Positions 6,932 to 12,153 of a stretch of 12,153 bases of DNA are shown piece by piece. The notes under the pieces are model-generated. The model worked only from the letters and a program-made list of their open reading frames with translations. It had not been told where the DNA came from and made no database searches. The number at the start of each line of letters is the position of its first letter. Within the stretch, counting starts at the first letter, position 1. The stretch is from an uncultured Clostridia bacterium (lineage in GTDB: Bacteria > Bacillota > Clostridia > Lachnospirales > CAG-274), in assembly GCA_947589405.1 (NCBI GenBank), contig CANQBT010000060.1, forward strand, positions 1 through 12,153. The letters run 5' to 3'. A program made the position numbers and the translations under genes.

Positions 6932-7645
6932 ATGCAGATATATCCTGCAATAGATATAATTGACGGTAAGGCGGTAAGGCTTTCACAAGGAAAGTTTGAT
7001 AATGTAACGGTTTTCAATGATGATCCCCTGTCCGCTGCGTCAGACTGGGTAAAGGCAGGTGCCGACTATATACATGTAGTCGATCTGGACGGCGCACGTT
7101 ATGGCAAAAGCTTTATAACGGATATAATAAAGGATATAAAGGCTGAATATAATGTAAATATACAAACAGGCGGCGGCGTCAGAAGCATAAGGGATATTGA
7201 GGACAGAATAAATGCCGGAGCCTCAAGAGTTATAATAGGTACTGCCGCTGTTAAGAATCCTGAGCTTGTGAAGGAAGCCGTAAAGCTTTACGGTGAAAAG
7301 ATAGCTGTGGGAATAGATGCCAAAAACGGTATGGTAGCCATATCGGGCTGGGAGGAAATAAGCAGCGTAAAGGCAGCCGACCTTTGCTATGAGATGAAAA
7401 AATACGGCGTAAGCACAGTTATTTACACAGATATTTCAAAGGACGGTATGATGAGCGGTCCCAACATACATTTTACAAAGGAGCTTATTGATAAAACAGG
7501 CATGGATATAATTGCCTCAGGCGGCGTTTCTCATATGCGTGATATAGAAAATGTCAAGAACATAAACGCCTCAGGGATCATAATAGGCAAGGCTCTTTAC
7601 AACGGCGCTTTGGATCTGAAGGAAATAATAGAAAAATTCGGTTGA
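6932..7645 (+). CDS. hisA: ProFAR isomerase (phosphoribosylformimino-AICAR-P isomerase) HisA
   Basis: HisA opens the aminoaldose ring of ProFAR to the aminoketose PRFAR by an Amadori rearrangement. The 237-residue (beta/alpha)8 barrel has general acid/base candidates Asp8 (YPAIDIIDGKAVRL) and Asp129 (VGIDAKNG). The two phosphate-binding sites are TGGGVR (79-84) and ASGGVS (195-200), placed half a barrel apart as expected from the ancestral duplication shared with HisF. The ATG has a CGGAG (6917-6921) upstream. A 36-nt gap from hisH is the widest in the his operon and holds no hairpin I can find. Confidence 0.97.
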   Translation: MQIYPAIDIIDGKAVRLSQGKFDNVTVFNDDPLSAASDWVKAGADYIHVVDLDGARYGKSFITDIIKDIKAEYNVNIQTGGGVRSIRDIEDRINAGASRVIIGTAAVKNPELVKEAVKLYGEKIAVGIDAKNGMVAISGWEEISSVKAADLCYEMKKYGVSTVIYTDISKDGMMSGPNIHFTKELIDKTGMDIIASGGVSHMRDIENVKNINASGIIIGKALYNGALDLKEIIEKFG

Positions 7646-7647
7646 AT

Positions 7648-7651
7648 GGAG
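7648..7651 (+). promoter_or_regulatory. Ribosome site deciding the YitT-family start
   Basis: GGAG at 7648-7651 lies only 1 nt before the ATG at 7653 but 7 nt before the in-frame ATG at 7659. Normal spacing favours the second ATG. Confidence 0.6.
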
Positions 7652-7658
7652 AATGATC

Positions 7659-8513
7659 ATGGAAAATAAAAGAGATATTATAATCAAGTATATTATTTCA
7701 TATATTTGCATAACGGCAGGTGCTGCTATAGCCGCCTTTGCTATTGAGGAATTTCTTCTTGCAAAGCAGATACTTGACGGCGGTGTAGTCGGTATATCTA
7801 TCATACTCAATCACCTGTTCAATATAAGGCTCAGCGTATTCATTGTTATACTTAACATACCTTTTCTTATAGTGGGACTTAAAATAATGGGTAAGACCTT
7901 TGCATTTAAAGCTACATATGCCATGCTGGTATTTTCCGTATTCCTTGTTGTATTTGAGGAAATGCAGGAGGTCACAGATGATCCTCTTTTGGCAACTGTA
8001 TACGGCGGTGTGTTTTTGGGACTTGGCGTAGGTATAATAATGCGTTCAGGCGGCTGTGTAGACGGTATCGATACGGTATCCTTGCTTTTAAGCAAAAAAA
8101 CTCAGTTTTCAACAGGTCAAATAATTCTATTTTTCAATCTTATAATATATTCATGCGCCGGCATCATATTTGGCCCTGACAGGGCTTTATATAGCCTTCT
8201 TGCCTATTTTATAACATCTAAGGTAATAGACATTGTAGAAATGGGTCTGGATCAGGGCAAAGCCGTTATGATAATTACCGAAAACGGCGAAAGGATAGCC
8301 GATACCATATATAAGCATTTAGGCAGAACAGTCACTCTTTTACAAGGAGAAGGTCTTATAAGCGGTAAAAAAATAATTCTGTACTGTGTTGTTACACGTA
8401 TTGAGCTAAGCGAATTAAAGAGAATAGTAAAGAACGACGATGGTTCGGCTTTTATGACTATTTCAGATGTTTCGGAAATAGTAGGAAAACACATTAAGAA
8501 AAAGAAGGAATAG
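7659..8513 (+). CDS. YitT-family (DUF161/DUF2179) membrane protein within the his operon
   Basis: Function not known. The 284-residue product is an integral membrane protein of the YitT/UPF0750 family. Hydrophobic segments lie at roughly 9-32, 39-54, 58-76, 84-103, 112-128, 153-172 and 175-192. Glycine-rich family motifs are GGVVGISII (41-49) and RSGGCVDGIDTVSLLLSKK (129-147). Residues ~200-272 form the soluble C-terminal DUF2179 domain (KAVMIITENGERIADTIYK onward), followed by a Lys-rich end. The start at 7659 is chosen by ribosome-site spacing; 7653 is possible and adds two residues. It begins 13 nt after hisA and its stop sits 9 nt before hisF, so it must be cotranscribed with histidine genes. 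That context suggests, but does not prove, a role linked to histidine or an intermediate, perhaps transport. Base and codon use look like the neighbours. Confidence 0.92.
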   Translation: MENKRDIIIKYIISYICITAGAAIAAFAIEEFLLAKQILDGGVVGISIILNHLFNIRLSVFIVILNIPFLIVGLKIMGKTFAFKATYAMLVFSVFLVVFEEMQEVTDDPLLATVYGGVFLGLGVGIIMRSGGCVDGIDTVSLLLSKKTQFSTGQIILFFNLIIYSCAGIIFGPDRALYSLLAYFITSKVIDIVEMGLDQGKAVMIITENGERIADTIYKHLGRTVTLLQGEGLISGKKIILYCVVTRIELSELKRIVKNDDGSAFMTISDVSEIVGKHIKKKKE

Positions 8514-8517
8514 GTGA
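8512..8517 (+). promoter_or_regulatory. Ribosome site deciding the hisF start
   Basis: AGGTGA at 8512-8517 overlaps the YitT-family stop and lies 5 nt before ATG 8523. It matches the 3' half of the AGGAGGTGA consensus. This, and the family numbering of HisF, favour ATG 8523 over the in-frame GTG at 8514. Confidence 0.6.
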
Positions 8518-8522
8518 GTGTC

Positions 8523-9284
8523 ATGCACACTAAGAGAATAATACCATGTCTTGACGTGAATAAGGGTAGAGTCGTAAAGGGTGTAAATTTTGTAAACCTG
8601 AAGGACGCAGGAGACCCTGTTGAAATAGCGGCAATGTATAACAGATCACTTGCTGATGAAATAGTGTTTCTGGATATAACGGCATCTTCCGATGCCAGAA
8701 ATATTATGCTTGACGTTGTTTCAAGAACAGCCGAGCAGGTATTTATACCTCTTACCGTAGGCGGAGGTATAAGAAGCGTTGAGGATTTCAGAGCAATACT
8801 CAGCGCAGGCGCAGACAAGATAGCAGTCAATTCAGCAGCGATCAAAAGGCCTGAGCTTATAAATGAAGCAGCAGAAAGGTTTGGAGATCAATGCGTTGTG
8901 GTTGCCATAGACGCTAAGAGGAGAGATAACTCAGGCTATGACGTATACTTAAACGGCGGTCGTGTCAATACAGGCAAGGACGCTTTGGAATGGGCTGTTG
9001 AAGCCGAAAAAAGAGGTGCAGGTGAAATATTGCTGACAAGCATGGATCGTGACGGAACAAAGTCAGGCTACGATATTGAGCTGACTAAGACAATAAGCGC
9101 TGCGGTCTCTATTCCTGTAATAGCTTCGGGGGGAGCCGGAACTATGGAGCATTTTGCGGAAGCTCTTACGACAGGCGGCGCAGAAGCGGCTCTTGCTGCA
9201 AGTCTTTTTCACTATAGAGAAATGGAAATAATTGACTTGAAAAAATATCTTGCAGAGCAAAACATTCCTGTAAGGCTTAAATAG
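8523..9284 (+). CDS. hisF: Imidazole glycerol phosphate synthase, cyclase subunit HisF
   Basis: HisF takes ammonia from HisH and converts PRFAR to imidazole-glycerol phosphate plus AICAR. Starting at ATG 8523 gives 253 residues and puts the two catalytic aspartates exactly at the family positions Asp11 (RIIPCLDV) and Asp130 (VVAIDAKR); an in-frame GTG at 8514 would add three residues and is less likely. Phosphate-binding loops are VGGGIR (79-84) and ASGGAG (201-206), and LTSMDRDGTKSGYD (171-184) is the conserved barrel motif. It is a paralogue of HisA. The gene follows the YitT-family gene with 9 nt between and precedes hisI by 9 nt. Confidence 0.97.
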   Translation: MHTKRIIPCLDVNKGRVVKGVNFVNLKDAGDPVEIAAMYNRSLADEIVFLDITASSDARNIMLDVVSRTAEQVFIPLTVGGGIRSVEDFRAILSAGADKIAVNSAAIKRPELINEAAERFGDQCVVVAIDAKRRDNSGYDVYLNGGRVNTGKDALEWAVEAEKRGAGEILLTSMDRDGTKSGYDIELTKTISAAVSIPVIASGGAGTMEHFAEALTTGGAEAALAASLFHYREMEIIDLKKYLAEQNIPVRLK

Positions 9285-9293
9285 GAGAAAACT

Positions 9294-9617
9294 ATGGAAA
9301 TAAAATTCAACAGCGATGGGCTTGTGCCATGTATAGCGCAGGATCACAAAACAAAGGAAGTACTTATGCTTGCATATATGAACCAAGAAGCCTTTGACAT
9401 TACTGTCAGAACAGGACTGGGAACATATTACAGCCGTTCACGGCAGAGTCTTTGGATAAAAGGCGAAACAAGCGGACATTATCAGCATGTAAAGGAAATA
9501 CGCTATGACTGTGACTGCGATACTATACTTCTGCTTGTAGAGCAGGAGGGAGCAGCCTGCCATACGGGAAATCGCTCCTGCTTTTACAGAAAGCTGGAGG
9601 AATACAAAGGAGAATAA
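9294..9617 (+). CDS. hisI: Phosphoribosyl-AMP cyclohydrolase
   Basis: HisI opens the adenine ring of phosphoribosyl-AMP to give ProFAR, using Zn2+ and Mg2+. The 107 residues cover only the cyclohydrolase domain. The signature SRSRQSLWIKGETSGHYQ lies at 47-64. Metal residues are Asp72, Asp74 and Asp76 in YDCDCDT, with Cys73, Cys89 and Cys96 (ACHTGNRSC) as the expected zinc cysteines. AGGAG (9283-9287), overlapping the hisF stop, sits 6 nt before the ATG. In many bacteria this domain is fused to HisE as HisIE; here the two are separate genes, and a stop codon clearly ends HisI before HisE. Confidence 0.97.
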   Translation: MEIKFNSDGLVPCIAQDHKTKEVLMLAYMNQEAFDITVRTGLGTYYSRSRQSLWIKGETSGHYQHVKEIRYDCDCDTILLLVEQEGAACHTGNRSCFYRKLEEYKGE

Positions 9618-9619
9618 AT

Positions 9620-9982
9620 ATGTCAGATATAGGCGATATGCTTTATGAGGAATACAATGTAATAAAGGGAAGAAAGGACGAGCCTAAGGAGGGTTCATAT
9701 ACCTGTTATCTCTTTAGAAAGGGTATCGATAAAATACTTAAGAAAATAGGCGAGGAAGCAACAGAAACGATAATTGCAGCCAAGAACAGCGACAAGGGCG
9801 AGATAGTAGGAGAAATATGCGATGTTATTTTCCACATTGAAGTGATGATGGCGGAAAAAGGCATTAGCTGGGAGGATATAGCTTGCGAGCTTGCAGACCG
9901 CAGAGCCAAAGAAAATATGAACGTTGAGAAGGAAGCTAAACGAAAAGCGGAAAACAGAACAGATGAAACAAATATTAATTAA
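9620..9982 (+). CDS. hisE: Phosphoribosyl-ATP pyrophosphatase
   Basis: HisE hydrolyses phosphoribosyl-ATP to phosphoribosyl-AMP and pyrophosphate, the second pathway step. The 120-residue all-helical protein shows the MazG-like fold signatures: EGSYTCYLFRKGIDKILKKI (24-43), GEEATETIIAAKN (44-56) and EICDVIFHIEVMM (64-76), where the Glu and Asp residues bind metal. The last ~20 residues are a charged tail (Lys/Glu/Arg/Asn) beyond the core domain. AAAGGAG (9606-9612) lies inside the end of hisI, and the two genes are 2 nt apart, so they are translated together. It is the last gene of the operon; its stop codon is part of the terminator region. Confidence 0.97.
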   Translation: MSDIGDMLYEEYNVIKGRKDEPKEGSYTCYLFRKGIDKILKKIGEEATETIIAAKNSDKGEIVGEICDVIFHIEVMMAEKGISWEDIACELADRRAKENMNVEKEAKRKAENRTDETNIN

Positions 9983-10007
9983 AGGACGCAAGGGGCGTCC
10001 TTTTTTT
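9981..10007 (+). terminator. Intrinsic terminator of the his operon
   Basis: AAAGGACGC (9981-9989) pairs perfectly with GCGTCCTTT (9995-10003) around a 5-nt loop, followed by a run of seven T (10001-10007). The stem begins within the hisE stop codon. This is a strong rho-independent terminator and marks the end of the operon. Confidence 0.95.
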
Positions 10008-10080
10008 ATGGCAAATTATGGAGTTGAATATTCAGATAATGTAGAATAGAGAATATTTGTCGTTACAGCTTTTACAATTC

Positions 10081-10109
10081 AAATATAATATAACTGTAAT
10101 ATTATATTT
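10081..10109. repeat. Perfect 11-bp AT-only inverted repeat upstream of the surface-protein genes
   Basis: AAATATAATAT (10081-10091) and ATATTATATTT (10099-10109) are exact reverse complements separated by 7 nt. The arms contain only A and T. The dyad ends just upstream of the proposed promoter and overlaps a weaker possible promoter (GTTACA at 10062-10067, TATAAT at 10084-10089), so an operator is one reading. No T run follows that would make it a convincing terminator. The rest of 10008-10110 shows nothing further apart from a short GAATATTC palindrome at 10026-10033. Confidence 0.55.
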
Positions 10110-10110
10110 A

Positions 10111-10139
10111 TTGTATTTATTGCTCTAAGGTGATATAAT
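10111..10139 (+). promoter_or_regulatory. Probable promoter for the two surface-protein genes
   Basis: A perfect -10 TATAAT (10134-10139) is preceded by TG at 10131-10132 (extended -10). A poor -35, TTGTAT (10111-10116), lies 17 bp upstream. Extended -10 promoters tolerate a weak -35. Transcription would start near 10146, giving a short leader that contains the GGGAGG ribosome site (10163-10168). Confidence 0.65.
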
Positions 10140-10174
10140 TGCGTTATGGTAAATTAAAGGCAGGGAGGTAAATC

Positions 10175-11242
10175 ATGAAAAGGATATTTATTAAATTATT
10201 TTTGATAGTATTTTTTACAGCGGCGATGAATATCGGCATATATGCAAGCTGTATATACAATATCTCGGATATAAATATAACCGCAAACGGAAATCCTGTT
10301 TCAATGAGTGTAAAGCCTATTAATAAAAACGGCAGTATACTTGTACCCGCAAAAGATATTTTTGAAACGCTGGGCTATAAGGCGGATATAAGAAATGACA
10401 TTGAACAGCTTTATGTACATTTCGGAAACAAGACCCTTGTATTTACTGCCGATTCGGATATAGCTTACATAAACGGTGTCAAAACGATTATGGATTCCGA
10501 AGCGAGAATAATAAACGGCAGCATGCTTATCCCTCTTAAATTTCTCCATAATTCTCTTGGCTTAAACGTAGCGTGGGATAAGGATTCGGATATTGTATAT
10601 ATCGATATGTCAAAAAATTCAAATGACAAGGTCTACAGGGAATATTACTACACCGACAGCTATATTTTTACAGATGATAAGGGGAATATAATTGCGGAAT
10701 ATCCTCAGATCCACTATGCAGGCTGTAATGTATATGTATTCAGGGATAAAAACAATAAAATGGGTGTCCTTGATTCGGAAGGCAAAGTAATAGTAGAAGC
10801 AAAATACACAGACGATATGAATATCGCATCACGTACATTTGCCCTTAATAATACCATAACTCTTAAGGAGGTTGACCGCTTTGATATATATGATACAAGC
10901 GGAAAGCTCAAAAAATCCGTAACCAAGCCTGTGGGCTTTAAAAAATCGGAATACAGTCCTTATTATAGCTGTAACGATACGGGATATACAGAAAATCCCC
11001 TTAAGATAAATTGTATTACAGGCTCAAATGTAGTTATAAGCGAATACATGGGGGATAACGGCGGACCCCATATATCTTCGCCCGATGATGAAGAATTTAT
11101 AATACGTCTTTTCAGCGAAAAGAAGGTAGACGGTTATTATAATATAAAGGCGCTGTCTAACGGAGAATTTACCGCTATTGATAAAAAAGACGGAAAAAAT
11201 GTCACTCTTAACATAGACGGAAGCCTGAAATACAAATATTGA
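10175..11242 (+). CDS. Secreted protein with copper-amine-oxidase N-terminal-like (stalk) domain and a WG-type repeat
   Basis: Specific function unknown. The 355-residue product starts with a signal peptide: a KRIFIKLFLIVFFTAAM core and a likely cut after residue ~24 (IYA). Cys26 lacks a good lipobox, so a lipoprotein is unlikely. Residues ~33-145 resemble the copper amine oxidase N-terminal-like domain (PF07833 type), with the two-part pattern SILVPAKDIFETLGYKA (54-70) and SMLIPLKFLHNSLGLNVAWD (116-135). Residues ~161-225 look like a WG-type beta repeat, with TDDKGNIIAEYPQI (166-179) and MGVLDSEGKVIVEAKYTD (196-213). The rest, 230-355, I do not recognise. It probably sits outside the membrane. 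GGGAGG at 10163-10168 supports the start. A second exported protein with WG-type sequence follows after 40 nt. Confidence 0.85.
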   Translation: MKRIFIKLFLIVFFTAAMNIGIYASCIYNISDINITANGNPVSMSVKPINKNGSILVPAKDIFETLGYKADIRNDIEQLYVHFGNKTLVFTADSDIAYINGVKTIMDSEARIINGSMLIPLKFLHNSLGLNVAWDKDSDIVYIDMSKNSNDKVYREYYYTDSYIFTDDKGNIIAEYPQIHYAGCNVYVFRDKNNKMGVLDSEGKVIVEAKYTDDMNIASRTFALNNTITLKEVDRFDIYDTSGKLKKSVTKPVGFKKSEYSPYYSCNDTGYTENPLKINCITGSNVVISEYMGDNGGPHISSPDDEEFIIRLFSEKKVDGYYNIKALSNGEFTAIDKKDGKNVTLNIDGSLKYKY

Positions 11243-11282
11243 AATTATGCATTTATCAATAAAACGGAAAAGGAGAATACCT

Positions 11283-12153
11283 ATGTATAAAAAAATTATT
11301 GCCGTATTAATTACATCAATGTGCTTTGCCGTAACTGCCTTTGCAGATAATTCATGCAGCAAATGGGCTGAGGACAGTATAAAAGAAGCTGTATCGGAGA
11401 ATATTGTGCCGAAGAGCTTGCAGTCAGAGTATACAAAGCCCATAACAAGAGAAGAATTTTGCAACTTGATTATTTGTATGCTTGATAAGGTGGACAAAAG
11501 AATTGGTGAGCAAGAAAGCAGTATACGTTATTCAGATACAGAGGATAAGGCTGTGCTTACAGCTTCCGTACTGGGTATTGTGGCAGGCATGGGAAACAAC
11601 AGCTTTGATCCAAACGGTAATATTACAAGACAGCAGGCAAGCCGTATGCTTTATATGGCATCTACTGTTCCTCAAAGATTTCCCGAGTTTAAGGAATGCT
11701 TTTCGGACAAGCTTATTGAAATAAACGGCAATGTTATAATGCCCCATATTTTCAGAGATGGTTATAAGATACAGTACTGGGCACAGGAAAGCATAAGCTA
11801 TTGCTATATGTACGGAATTATGCAGGGAAGTGACAATAATCTCTTTGACGTTGAGGGTACATATTCAAGAGAACAGGCCATAACAACTGTTTTAAGGCTT
11901 TATAAGCTGTATTCACAGGGAATAACAGATATACCGCAGAGAGAATACATATATGCTCGGAAAAATAATGACGACAGCTGGACATACATAAATGAAAAGG
12001 GCGAACAGGTCATTACTCTTGAAAATGAATATGTTGCAGAAGCTGCGCCCTTCAGGGACGGCTTTGCCGTTCTTGATTACGGACCTGCCTCAGGTCGTAA
12101 GGTAATAAATACAAAGGGAGAAATAACAGCCGAAGGATTTAATCACGGTAGTG
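11283..12153 (+). CDS. SLH-domain surface protein with WG-type repeats (3' end outside window)
   Basis: The frame stays open to the window end, giving 290 residues of an incomplete protein. A signal peptide (MYKKIIAVLITSMCFAV) has a clear AFA cut site after residue 21. Three SLH-like units follow: ~26-68 (SKWAEDSIKEAVSENIV ... ITREEFCNLIICML), ~83-126 (YSDTEDKAVLTASVLGIV ... FDPNGNITRQQASRMLYM) and ~164-208 (QYWAQESISYCYMYGIM ... YSREQAITTVLRLY). SLH triplets generally bind secondary cell-wall polymers, so the protein is probably cell-wall anchored. Residues ~232-290 begin a WG-type repeat region (WTYINEKGEQVITLENEY, FRDGFAVLDYG, KVINTKGEITAEGF). AAAAGGAG (11268-11275) lies 7 nt before the ATG. 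It is probably cotranscribed with the preceding gene. What the exported repeats bind is unknown. Confidence 0.9.
   Translation, partial: MYKKIIAVLITSMCFAVTAFADNSCSKWAEDSIKEAVSENIVPKSLQSEYTKPITREEFCNLIICMLDKVDKRIGEQESSIRYSDTEDKAVLTASVLGIVAGMGNNSFDPNGNITRQQASRMLYMASTVPQRFPEFKECFSDKLIEINGNVIMPHIFRDGYKIQYWAQESISYCYMYGIMQGSDNNLFDVEGTYSREQAITTVLRLYKLYSQGITDIPQREYIYARKNNDDSWTYINEKGEQVITLENEYVAEAAPFRDGFAVLDYGPASGRKVINTKGEITAEGFNHGS

Noticed and set aside
7653..7658. Upstream ATG as the start of the YitT-family gene
   Set aside because: GGAG would be only 1 nt away; the ATG at 7659 has normal spacing. The difference is two residues.
8514..8522. GTG 8514 as the hisF start
   Set aside because: ATG 8523 gives canonical Asp11 and Asp130 numbering and has AGGTGA at good spacing.
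8252..8845. 197-codon minus-strand frame across the YitT-family gene and hisF
   Set aside because: Ser/Thr/Ile-rich shadow translation opposite two confident genes; no motif.
10081..10109. Reading the AT-only dyad as a second terminator
   Set aside because: The stem has no G-C pairs and no clean T run, and a strong terminator already lies at 9981-10007.
11482..11724. 80-codon plus-strand frame inside the SLH protein
   Set aside because: It is in another frame within the SLH-domain gene, whose own frame has a signal peptide, three SLH units and a good ribosome site.

Overview
The window looks like a chromosomal segment of a low-to-moderate GC, anaerobe-type Bacillota, most likely class Clostridia. 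The reasons are the AT-leaning codon use with many ATA (Ile) and AGA (Arg) codons, strong AGGAGG-type ribosome sites, the short-form HisG that depends on HisZ, and the SLH and copper-amine-oxidase-like surface proteins. I cannot name a genus. Every gene I can support is on the + strand.

Region 1 (1-2434) is protein quality control: the 3' end of tig (trigger factor), then clpP and clpX, in the familiar tig-clpP-clpX order. The trigger factor ends in a Lys/Glu/Ala tail built from a tandem 11-residue repeat. A modest hairpin after clpX may be a weak terminator.

Region 2 (about 2488-10007) is a long histidine biosynthesis operon. It starts at a near-perfect sigma-A promoter (TTGACA, 16 bp, TATAAT with an extended -10) and has a leader of only about 60 nt. 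The order is hisZ-hisG-hisD-hisB-hisH-hisA-[YitT-family membrane protein]-hisF-hisI-hisE, ending in a strong intrinsic terminator. Gene junctions overlap or are separated by a few bases, with one 36-nt gap before hisA. HisZ+HisG make phosphoribosyl-ATP; HisE and HisI convert it to ProFAR; HisA isomerises ProFAR; HisH+HisF make imidazole-glycerol phosphate (and AICAR); HisB dehydrates it; HisD performs the final two oxidations. The aminotransferase (hisC) and histidinol-phosphate phosphatase are absent and must lie elsewhere. The one non-his gene, a YitT/DUF2179 membrane protein between hisA and hisF, is the most interesting item here.

Region 3 (10008-12153) is an intergenic region with a promoter and a perfect AT-only 11-bp inverted repeat. 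It is followed by two secreted proteins in tandem. One has a copper-amine-oxidase N-terminal-like (stalk) domain plus a WG-type repeat. The second, cut by the window end, has three SLH domains followed by WG-type repeat sequence. They look like cell-envelope proteins of unknown specific function.

Most of the window is well-understood housekeeping sequence. I see no RNA genes, CRISPR arrays, insertion sequences or phage genes, and I do not claim an entirely new system.
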